NCBI GenBank assembly: GCA_025024175.1
Contig: QCXZ01000003.1
Location: 58,856,023-58,920,022 of the forward strand
DNA from: Rhyzopertha dominica
Lineage: Eukaryota; Arthropoda; Insecta; Coleoptera; Bostrichidae
Direction of reading: 5' to 3'
DNA: 64,000 bases
Shown one piece after another: positions 15,101 through 22,800 of the stretch. The notes under the pieces were generated by a model, which did no database searches, was not told the origin of the DNA, and worked only from the letters and a program-made list of their open reading frames with translations. How positions within the stretch are numbered: the stretch's first letter is position 1; every line of letters starts with the position of its first letter. The translations under genes were made by a program, and so were the position numbers.

Positions 15101-17934
15101 CTTGAGTAAACAGCCATTGCAGTTTATGGCGGGAGGGTAACCTCAGGTATGGATGGTAGAAAGACGCAGGTACTGGGGATGACGAAACGATTCTTCGAAC
15201 TACTGCTTTTATATTTATGCACTATTATTTGTCCATGCCGAAAGTTATTTAGATAAGGAGTTAAGTTCTGCTCTGCAACTTTATGTCGTTGGGACACATA
15301 GAAAGCATACAGGGCGTGTAGTCCCAAAAGTTCATATTTACAAAGTCAATTAAAATTAATACGACACTAATTGCGCTATGCATATATGAACTACATATGA
15401 ATAAGTTAACATAATTTGATGATAACTATTAAAAATCAATTTGCCAAAATGTTCTTTTTATATCTTATGTGCTATCCGCTTTTGCGGATTCGTCCGGAAC
15501 ACTTTTATTCATAAATTAAAGAATATATTTCCATGTCGAGGTAGCAAATATACAGTTTTGTCAGGCGCCTGACTGTCGGATAAATTGGACACCAGTTTCC
15601 TGGTAACGTAAACAATTTTAATCAATTTTGCGAAAGCACCTAGGACCAAAATAAATATGACGAAACTGTATATTGGCAGGTAAAGGGTTGATGATCGCTT
15701 CAATACGACTGAAAGTCTGAGTTGCTGGAATTTCTAATCCGGAATTCCAACTAAACATCAGTTTTGCGAAAGGTAAATATAATCGGTTTTTGGGACCAGA
15801 ATATGTATTATTGAAGACAATCTGAATGAAACTGTTTGTACCTCTAAACCTGAAAACTTTTTCCACTGACTCATGGCAACCGCCCCCATACAATGAAAGA
15901 GGGGGTTCACTAATATAAAGCCTCAGAATTTTTCAAACCTACCATTTATGCTGTTTGAGATTTTGTGTGACTGTGTGACTTTAGTGTTACGTTATCTGAA
16001 AGAACATTAGTAAAGATGGCAAGACGAAAAGGTGATGGAAAAACTTTGTCTTCAAAAAAAAAGAAACAGGGAAAATATTGGTTCTCTTATCAAACACCGT
16101 CAAGTAGGTATTTTTCTAAAAATCCGTTTAGTAGTTTATAGTTATATATAGCTAAAAAAGATCATTTTTGGAGTGAAAAAATGCTTCCAAAACTTCAAAG
16201 ATTTTATTTCCGTTCTCTTTTGCCAGAACTAGTTGATCCACGTCACACGAGATACATGCCGATTCGGGAGGATAGATAGACGACGTTTTTGTGTAAAAAG
16301 TAGACCATCTACACCATGTTTGTTCATATTTTTTTAATACACACATTTATAATTTTGCTGTAAACATAATTTTATGTACAGATTGTGAACATTAACTATA
16401 TGCTTATGATGTTTGGTAAATATATGTATTTTTTTCTTGAACGTTTATTATATTTTCTATTATTAAAAAATATTTTTAAAGTATTTTATTTCATGAGGTG
16501 TTGACATTTTTAATAATAAATTTGAAAGCAATATCGAAATAAAAAAACCGTTTGTTTAAAACTTTATTAATAATATCACTGATACGTCTGTGAAAAGCGA
16601 ACATCCGATTCTCAGTGGTAAGTAAATATCTTTGAAACGACAGGCATCAGATAGACCCACAAAATGTTGTAAATCAAAAATACTCTTTGTTGTGGCATCA
16701 GCATAACCAGCAGCGCAATAAACGCCCCAGGCCGACCGGGCTGACAGTTTTATGTTCAACATCCTAAAATTGAGTACGGCTGTCCCTTTAACCTAGCCTT
16801 AAGCAGAAACTAAACTCCAACCTAAACAAAATATTTGGATACCCTACGGAATATTTATATTAAACGTGACCAGTAATAAAAGGGTGTACACAGGTACTTT
16901 CTTCAAAGAAATGCCAGCTTTAATGGCCGTGACCGATTTATGGGGGATGCCGCTATTAGGAGGGTAAATGTAATCGGTTTTCCCACATACCTGGAATCGG
17001 GAATTTATAAAGTGTCCGTTTTTAAAGGTTTCCGCTTTTAAGAGGTGTCCGAAAATAGAGGTTTTACTGTACTATCAAGTTAGCTCAACATTTATATCCG
17101 AAGCTCACACAAAGTGCTTTTGACATACTGACACGAATGGATTTCGCCTTAAATCCAAAATCAGACACATGCAATTTTTCCTACTTCTAATATGTCCTAA
17201 TATCTAACAGTGAATTGCGTAACAGAATTTCGACGACGTATTGCAACGATGACTTCATTTTATTTACAATTCATTATCACCAGACTGTACCTATTTTGTG
17301 TCAACAGTCGTAATTTTTATAGCTTGTTTTATGTAACATTTTCGGGTAAGTAGGTATGTTTAACCTAACCTATGTCATCATTGCCATCCAAAACCTCATA
17401 CATTTACATATTTGATAATTAAAAATAGGCAAGGGGAAATGTTACGTTAAAATCTACTCACCAATTTTAAACTAATTCTTGTTTCTTGCTTCCAATTGGT
17501 CTTAGGTCCTATCCAAAGACAGTCACGTATTCTTGGCATCTATCCTATTTGTACGTGAAGTGTCACGTACGCAAGTGGCATATATTCTAACTTAGGAGCA
17601 CTTATGCTTAATCTCCCATAATCTTTTTTTATTAATTCCAAATATTGTTTTATAGGTGGACGATCCTACTATATCGGCTCGTGTGCCCGAACAAGATAAG
17701 CAGACTGTGAGAACGGCATGCACCGAAGGTTTAAAATGGGTATCCGAAAACGAGCAAGCCACGGAAGAACAATATGCACGCAAGAGAGAGGAAATAGAGA
17801 ATATATGTAAACCTGTCGCAATGAGATTATATGCGAGTGCTAGTGGAAACTTCCCACGTGCATCCAGCCGACAATTCCCTAGACCAGAAGACGACAATAA
17901 TGATGGGGGACCGATCATAGATGAAGTAGACTGA
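1..17934 (+). CDS. Hsc70: Cytosolic Hsp70/Hsc70 chaperone, 3' five coding exons (partial gene)
   Basis: ATP-dependent chaperone of the DnaK/Hsp70 family; the cytosolic type is indicated by the C-terminal EEVD-like end. Coding exons by GT-AG junctions and unbroken frame: 1-101 (starts before the window), 2355-2642, 7213-7353, 11005-11241, 17656-17934; all visible introns are phase 0. About 347 residues are visible, matching human HSPA8 from about residue 299 to the end. In order: end of the nucleotide-binding domain ([37 protein letters not shown]), interdomain linker (DLLLLDV), substrate-binding beta domain ([41 protein letters not shown]), then the helical lid. The tail is odd: it lacks the Gly-Gly-Met-Pro repeats, is Ser/Arg/Asp/Asn-rich and ends IIDEVD rather than IEEVD. 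The many introns suggest a constitutive rather than heat-induced paralogue. Family is certain; the exact paralogue is not. Confidence 0.93.
102..2354 (+). other. Hsp70 intron without recognisable content
   Basis: AT-rich intron between two phase-0 Hsp70 exons. No coding similarity, inverted repeat or RNA gene was recognised. Short open frames on the minus strand (for example near 1381-1731) have no recognisable protein similarity. Confidence 0.5.
2355..2642 (+). CDS. Hsc70: Hsp70 exon, NBD end, interdomain linker and start of substrate-binding domain
   Basis: 96 codons beginning [15 protein letters not shown] and ending TIPTKHSQ. It contains [15 protein letters not shown], the linker DLLLLDV and [12 protein letters not shown]. 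It is preceded by a TAG acceptor and followed by GTATGT. Confidence 0.93.
2788..4390 (+). mobile_element. Degenerate mariner/Tc1-type transposon with very long terminal inverted repeats
   Basis: The ends read CAGGGTCGCTACAAAGTATG and its reverse complement, with TA dinucleotides outside both ends (2786-2787, 4391-4392). Similarity between arms continues with gaps for roughly 250 bp or more (left arm to about 3050, right arm from about 4030). The interior holds a broken transposase: an N-terminal helix-turn-helix region of the type usually found with a DUF4817 domain (3075-3290), then scraps of a DDE domain, including [18 protein letters not shown] and [15 protein letters not shown] followed by FFLWGYLK. 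Stops and frameshifts make it a relic. It sits in the second visible Hsp70 intron. Confidence 0.85.
3057..3935 (+). pseudogene. Broken mariner-like transposase
   Basis: The N-terminal part ([21 protein letters not shown], then [17 protein letters not shown] and GRPK) is an open frame from about 3075 to 3311. After that the family pattern continues in alternating frames: [12 protein letters not shown], the Asp-region stretch near 3500, [11 protein letters not shown] at 3590, the [18 protein letters not shown] motif near 3718-3775 and [12 protein letters not shown] near 3892. The part between the HPQK motif and the C-terminal motif is shortened. No full-length enzyme can be read. Confidence 0.8.
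5236..5781. mobile_element. Short non-autonomous inverted-repeat element (MITE-like)
   Basis: Left end AGTTGGGCCGATAC (5242) is matched by GTATCGGCCCAGCT (ends about 5778) in inverse orientation. GATACTTTT/AAAAGTATC motifs are near both ends. No coding capacity was recognised. Exact borders are uncertain by several bases. Confidence 0.55.
5905..6078. repeat. Near-perfect 79-bp inverted repeat (hairpin) with 16-nt loop
   Basis: Arms 5905-5983 and 6000-6078 are reverse complements except for a few positions, separated by 16 nt. Each arm carries the string GTGTCGAAACGTCA next to GACACC. GAAACGTC-type motifs recur beside the Penelope-like remnant at 24 kb and at 48.6 kb, so this is probably a facing pair of PLE terminal sequences. 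Confidence 0.8.
7213..7353 (+). CDS. Hsc70: Hsp70 exon, substrate-binding beta domain
   Basis: 47 codons, including [32 protein letters not shown] and [12 protein letters not shown] acceptor, GTATAT donor, phase 0 on both sides. Confidence 0.93.
8290..9306 (+). pseudogene. Crypton-type tyrosine recombinase relic
   Basis: Three pieces in different frames together follow the insect Crypton/tyrosine-recombinase pattern. 8290-8470 is an acidic N-terminus. 8530-8856 reads [28 protein letters not shown] and the box-I arginine context [13 protein letters not shown]. 9009-9120 reads [20 protein letters not shown], then [13 protein letters not shown], which is the catalytic HxxR and H/W region. The expected nucleophilic Tyr after SSTVAEGY-like sequence is not present, and frames are broken near 8480, 8720 and 8860. 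It lies inside an Hsp70 intron in the same orientation. Enzyme class is fairly sure; element boundaries were not found. Confidence 0.75.
9753..10220. mobile_element. TA-flanked foldback MITE with long inverted repeats
   Basis: Begins CGGGGTGTACACGCTAAC and ends GTTAGCGTGAACATCCTG, with TA on both sides. The arms keep pairing far inwards: GTGGTTTAAATGGGAA on the left matches TTCCCATTTAAACCAC on the right, and GATGGTGTTTACAAAAAA matches TTTTTTGTAAACACCATC. No ORF. The end sequence and TA target suggest mobilisation by a Tc1/mariner transposase. Confidence 0.8.
11005..11241 (+). CDS. Hsc70: Hsp70 exon, end of SBD-beta and start of helical lid
   Basis: 79 codons: [31 protein letters not shown] and [16 protein letters not shown] acceptor, GTAAGC donor. 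Confidence 0.93.
12535..12835 (+). pseudogene. Penelope-like reverse transcriptase fragment
   Basis: [11 protein letters not shown] (from about 12538) is the RT catalytic YVDD box in the form usual for Penelope-like elements. After a few stops the next conserved piece, [20 protein letters not shown] (12649), corresponds to the family's F-x-M-E-x-x-x-x-x-L-P-F-L-D segment. Only about 100 residues of RT core survive. Confidence 0.7.
13204..17069 (-). mobile_element. Tigger/pogo-type DNA transposon, degenerate, with nested sequence
   Basis: Starts CAGTAAAACCTCTTTATAAC and ends AATAGAGGTTTTACTG, with TA next to both ends. Motifs of the type GGTGGCCG/GGTGTCCG occur near both ends. The transposase lies at 13510-14703 on the minus strand. 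The 5' side of the transposase is separated from the right end by more than 2 kb of unrelated sequence (about 14720-16800), bordered by inverted copies of TTAAGGCTAGGTTAAAGG (near 14718 and 16790), which suggests a second, nested element. Confidence 0.75.
13510..14703 (-). pseudogene. Tigger-type (CENP-B/DDE_1) transposase, internally deleted
   Basis: The 329-codon frame begins near 14703. It has the CENP-B-like HTH ([19 protein letters not shown], then [20 protein letters not shown]) followed by the catalytic region [23 protein letters not shown] (second Asp), [17 protein letters not shown] (third Asp). Compared with Tigger enzymes, the segment between the HTH region and [12 protein letters not shown], which carries the first catalytic Asp (DESGL-like), is missing. 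The C-terminal part continues in another frame at 13510-13695 ([17 protein letters not shown]). An N at 13698 lies at the break. Confidence 0.85.
17656..17934 (+). CDS. Hsc70: Hsp70 terminal exon with divergent DEVD tail
   Basis: 92 codons plus TGA. It begins [16 protein letters not shown] after a TATAG acceptor, continues through the lid helices ([33 protein letters not shown]) and ends with a Ser/Pro/Asp-rich stretch and [10 protein letters not shown]. The final DEVD keeps the TPR-co-chaperone docking pattern with Glu changed to Asp at -4. Confidence 0.93.
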   Translation: MDDPTISARVPEQDKQTVRTACTEGLKWVSENEQATEEQYARKREEIENICKPVAMRLYASASGNFPRASSRQFPRPEDDNNDGGPIIDEVD

Positions 17935-17941
17935 GAAACTG

Positions 17942-17947
17942 AATAAA
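17942..17947 (+). terminator. Hsp70 polyadenylation signal
   Basis: AATAAA begins 8 bp after the TGA stop, followed by a T-rich stretch around 17960-17980. This gives a very short 3' UTR. Confidence 0.65.
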
Positions 17948-19281
17948 TACATGACATTGGTTCGATGTCTTCTTTTACTTTGCAGTTGACCACTACTATA
18001 GCAGAACGTATTTCGGGAATCGGTAGATCTCCAAAATGTAAAGTATTTTCACTTGACTTTGAGTGATCAAGCAATAAAAGGGGGACGGCTTCTTAATACG
18101 AGCTTGTAAAATATACCTACGATACACATTTTTAGATAAGCGAAAAAGCAGTGCCGTTAGAGATGCGTTTTCAAGTAATATTCTGCGGAACTATAATAGC
18201 CGCTCTCCAAGAAAGCTCTACCGTAATATAATTTGCTATATTGTGCCAATGACCCTTAACGCACCATAAATAAGGATCAGTTTTGCAGTTACTTATTAGA
18301 GGTTGCATTCGGATTCCTTTGAATTGAAACCACCAGCAAAGAAAACGAGAGAAATAATTTTCCATCTTAGATGTTTCCAACGAGAATTCTTTATCCTCTA
18401 GTTCCTATATTACCGATGTAATATGAATTTGAGGCAAGATGCGTTATAAGTATTACACCTGTACGTTCAGCCTGACGAGAATTATTTTTTTCCAGTTAGA
18501 ATCCGTATTTTCGATTCGATACGATACATCGATGTAATTTCTGGGTGAATCGAATCGATTAATCGATATTTTACACAAGTCTAAACACCTGTATTGAGAA
18601 CTGCTTGTATAAGAAATCCTTATTCCACTATCAACTGCCTTTATGACGTTTTTATACTGCATATGATATTTTTCTCAGACCACACTTCGATTGCTTAAAA
18701 GGCTTAAATTGACGACAAAAATGATAAAACATTTGCCTGAATTGCAGATTCGTTTTATATTAAATAAATGATACCTAATTAGCTACCTACTTACTACATT
18801 TGTAGACATACTGGATTTCATAGCCGTTGAATCTCGTTGGTTAACTATATAAATTCATCAATATAATATCTTATGAATCTATAACCTTGTTTTGTGGTTC
18901 GAAAGAAACCTCTCTAAATCTATGTATTTATTACTAACTAAATTAGAACTTGGAACGATGAACTAACTAGCCATCATATTGGTATTTTTCTCAAAATTAG
19001 ATGTCTACTGTAATCTGTCGACACTACACTGTACTTAGATATCGGATGATAATGCAGACTCACATTACAGATAACTGTAAAGTACATAACGTGTAATTAT
19101 ACCGACAGAGCTAAAAGCAGTCATGTCGGTAAATTACATGGTTGTCAGATGAATATAAAAATACCTATATGACGTATGAACCTTGCACATGCGAAAAATT
19201 AACACTATATTTATACACTTCATTTAAATCTTATATGTAATTTTAAAATTACCTATAAAATCTACGTAAGCTATATGAAAC
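17948..19281. other. Intergenic spacer between Hsp70 and the minus-strand membrane ORF
   Basis: No convincing gene was seen. A run of ATCGAT-type motifs lies at about 18505-18570. TTTATT on the plus strand near 18926 could be a minus-strand polyadenylation signal for the ORF at 19282-19755. Confidence 0.4.
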
Positions 19282-19755
19282 TTAAATCTGTTGAATTCTA
19301 AGGTAACTTTTAATTTTCATTTGGTAGTATATATAACGTTGTGGAGATTCATTTCCCAAAAGTATGAAAATAAGTAACAAAACGTGATTTATTACTAAAC
19401 GTTTTACTTTGTCACCCTTTCCAAAGATTCCAATAAAATATAGTACTTTAAAAAGTACACGTCTACAGCTAAGGAAAACATTTGCAAACATCTGGCAACT
19501 CTGTGGCCGTGAACAAATTATCGCCTTTGCGTCTTTTCCGGTTTTGTCTGGTTGGAGTCGTGTTTTGTATTGAAAGCTTATAACACTGATTTTTCCAAAA
19601 ACTTTCAGTTTTGGAAGTTGCATTGCGTATATTAAGAGAATAACAAAAACAATAGCAGCCGCATTCGATACCATTGGTAAGTACTGTTGTTGTATGAACG
19701 GTTTCTTTTTTGTCATCCCGTATTCCATTGTTCCATCCGCCATACTAGTCGGCAT
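19282..19755 (-). CDS. Uncharacterised small membrane protein, head-to-head with Pep
   Basis: An open frame of 157 codons in very AT-rich DNA, unlikely by chance. It starts MPTSMADGTMEYGMTKKKPF, with in-frame Met at residues 1, 5, 10 and 14, so the true start is uncertain. A likely membrane segment spans about residues 27-45 (MVSNAAAIVFVILLIYAMQL), preceded by basic residues. A second hydrophobic stretch near residues 127-136 (NHVLLLIFILL) lies close to the C-terminus. I do not recognise the family. The first ~50 codons look most protein-like, and later sequence may be intron read-through. The ATG lies only 77 bp from the Pep ATG, on the opposite strand, so the two probably share a bidirectional promoter. 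Confidence 0.5.
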   Translation of the reverse strand: MPTSMADGTMEYGMTKKKPFIQQQYLPMVSNAAAIVFVILLIYAMQLPKLKVFGKISVISFQYKTRLQPDKTGKDAKAIICSRPQSCQMFANVFLSCRRVLFKVLYFIGIFGKGDKVKRLVINHVLLLIFILLGNESPQRYIYYQMKIKSYLRIQQI

Positions 19756-19831
19756 ACCGCGTGCGCTAGCTTCTGCCGCTTGAGGTGTAGGTGTGGTTAT
19801 TGAAAATTGCTTTTATTTCAGCGTAACCGGT
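19756..19831. promoter_or_regulatory. Short divergent interval upstream of Pep
   Basis: 76 bp between the two opposed ATGs. It is richer in GC than its surroundings on the minus-ORF side and contains a TTTTATTTCAG-type acceptor at 19811-19821, ten bases before the Pep ATG. The first Pep exon could therefore be spliced to an upstream non-coding exon overlapping the divergent ORF. No TATA box was seen. Confidence 0.4.
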
Positions 19832-19851
19832 ATGAGTTACTACCATCCTAG
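19832..19851 (+). CDS. Pep: Pep coding exon 1 (start)
   Basis: ATG then SYYHP and two bases of a split codon, followed by GTAAGA. Very short, but the frame joins exon 2 exactly (AG|T gives Ser). Confidence 0.7.
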
Positions 19852-22800
19852 GTAAGACGTAACACATCTTAATTGTTGCGTGACTGATTGTATTTAGAGT
19901 AGAATAATTAGAAGGTGCGTAATAACGCGTTCTTTTACAGTTTCAGTCAGACGGTAGCAATGACGAGGGGTAGAGGCTACCCATCGCATTCATCCTACAG
20001 GGGGGGCTCTGGCCGCGGCGGCTCATGGGGCGGCGGGCGCGGCTATGGTTCGTCCCGTGGTGGTGGCGGACATTTCTCCTCATCGTTTTCCAACTCATAC
20101 GATTCAAGATCAAAGTATTCTGACCGATACTCTGGTTCGAGAGATGATTATAGGAAGCCTTACCGTTCGGTAAGTTTTATTCGTGGTGGTATATATTTTT
20201 GAAGAAAATGGTCTATTTTCTATAGAATATTTTGAATTTACCAAGAAGCATAATCTGTGTGTCTTAATGAACTCTGGGCTGTTCAGTTTACGTCATATGT
20301 TATTTTTTTTATAAACAATTTGTGCAGGGTACATGGCATTCGTTAGACGGATGTTCACTCGAAATTTTGCTTTTGGAACATTCAGTAGTCGACGGTCGTA
20401 CGCTTAGTGTGAGAATTTAAAAATGTATTCAACGGTCCTCAAGTGAAAATTGGTCCTATGACTTAATTGGTATAGCCCATTTAGGGTTGGGCAAAGTATC
20501 GATTCTTACTTAAAGTATCAATACCTTTGACGATATCGATTATCGATACAACCTCTTCGTTGTATTTAAGTATTGAAAGTATTCAAAAGTATGGAAATAT
20601 CAAAAATATTCAAAAGTATCGAAGTATCAAAAGTATTAAAAAGCATCTGAAGTACTGAAAGTATCAAATGTATTGAAAATATTGTCGCATTGATATGGGC
20701 TGGACAAAGAATCAATACTTACTTAAAGTACCTATTGTTACTTTTGCCGGTATGGCAAATTAGACACAAAAATTCATAATTACATGTCTATCGACATTCA
20801 TATAATTTTATCGTACTTTTAAGAACAGAATTAGTAATCTTATTTTATCAGAAACGGGAGAAGAATTATTGTATTAACAATATGATGGCTAATGTAGATT
20901 AACAAAACGTTTACTATTATTTAATGTGGTTATATTTATGGACCATTATGGCACAATAAATTCAATTAGATATTGTGCCATGCTGCCATGGGATGAAAAT
21001 AGGTAGTGTTTTATGTCCTTAAAACAAAAAATTCAAATGTTGGGGATCTTTTTCAATTGATTTGAAAAGGAAGTTATTAAAACACTTTATTGGAAAATTA
21101 CACAATGAAACAGTATTATCAAGAAGAAATCATTGAAAAAAGTATGTACACTACACCCCTTATGATGAATTGTAGACCAACATTTGTGGGAAAACAAAGA
21201 AAAATGTTCTGGATTTTGCAATTAGTTTGAGGCACTAGAAATGTTTGTTCTTTAATAGATGTTATGGGTACACATCAGATTTGTCTAATTTTTGCATAAA
21301 ACAGTCTGGGATAGTTGAAATACATAAACCGAAAAAAGTCAATTTCCTCCAAAAGCGGACTTGGCCGGTTTTAACGCCAAGGTCTTCAATTGCAACCATC
21401 TGAAAATATTTTAAACTTTAACATAGGCCAACTTGATAAATGGTTGTGTTCTACACATTGGTTTTTTCTTTGTGGAGTCTATTTCTTGTTGATAATACTG
21501 TTTAATTGTGTAATTATGTGCTACTTCTGTTATCAGGACAGTTCATTTTGCTCAGTTATGCATACGCTTATTGTGGTATATGTAACTGCTATGGGTGTTC
21601 GGTGACAACTTAAGATGATAAACTATCGTCGTAGGTGACAATAGTACATGTAACTCACCTTTCACATCATGAGCTTAATTTTAATGTATTTATTTGATAT
21701 ATGGCAATTAATAAATAAGAATAAGCCAGGTATTAATTTGACATCGACACATTTAGCAAGCATATTATTGTTGTTGTAATTTATGTAACTACAGAATTAA
21801 CTAAGTTGGACTACTGCATATTTTCCTCAATTTAAACTATAAATAATGTCGAGCGGCAGAAAAAATAAACTCATAAATACTGATCTATTTATTTTCTACA
21901 CTTACCAGTTTTTATAAACATAATAAAATTGTTATATGGCAAACAATTCTCTAACAAGCTAGCCAATCACAGCATAAGATATATGAGTGTTTGGGAACCG
22001 CTGATGAGTTTTTGAATTCCCGCGTCGAGCAAACCTCCGTCAAATGTGACTTACAAATTTTTTTTCCCGTTGAACTGGCGTTTTGAGTGAACTTCCCTTG
22101 TGCGAATGTCCAGACATCTTTGGACATATTCATGGTATAGAGCACATCCTTGCAATTTAAAATGTTGGTGAAATTTAGTTTTCAAAAAACAAGTGTTTAG
22201 TTTGGATATGTACACATGCACTGTATTTTTTAGTATGCTGTGTAGAATTTCATTTCCTTATAACAGATATTTTGCTCTTTTTCTGAAACTTAATGCTGTT
22301 AGTTTTTAATTTTTAAAAAAATTTAATTGAGGTTATCCAAATAACGTAAATGGTTTCCATGCCATAACATTTTTTTATCCAAGTTGCCCACACCTAAAGT
22401 TAGTTGGATGTGATCTGTAATGCCATGTTCTTATGTATCTGCATAAATTTGCAAAAAAAATAGGATGTGAAGTAAACTGGAAATTTTGTTGTGGTTCACT
22501 TTTTATGGAATGGTGTGAAGCCTTCTCAAATAAATATGCCGGAGTTAAATACAAATTTTCAGCCCACAGTGTAAAGTAAGAATTCTGCAGTAGGGTGGAT
22601 TGTAGCATTTGGTGCCACATCTGTAGTAACATACTCCATAACACATTCAAAATTATTGTATATTGTAAGTGGATTGTCGGTAAATGGTTAAAAATAGATA
22701 GTAGGTATGGTGCTACAAAATTGCCATAAGATATATTTGCTTGGCTTATTGTAAGATAAATCATCAATAAAAAAAATACAAATTGGACCAAGTATGGAGC

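Noticed and set aside
22375..22791. 138-codon minus-strand open frame
   Set aside because: No recognisable domain. The composition is that of AT-rich intron DNA, and no splice or start context supports it.
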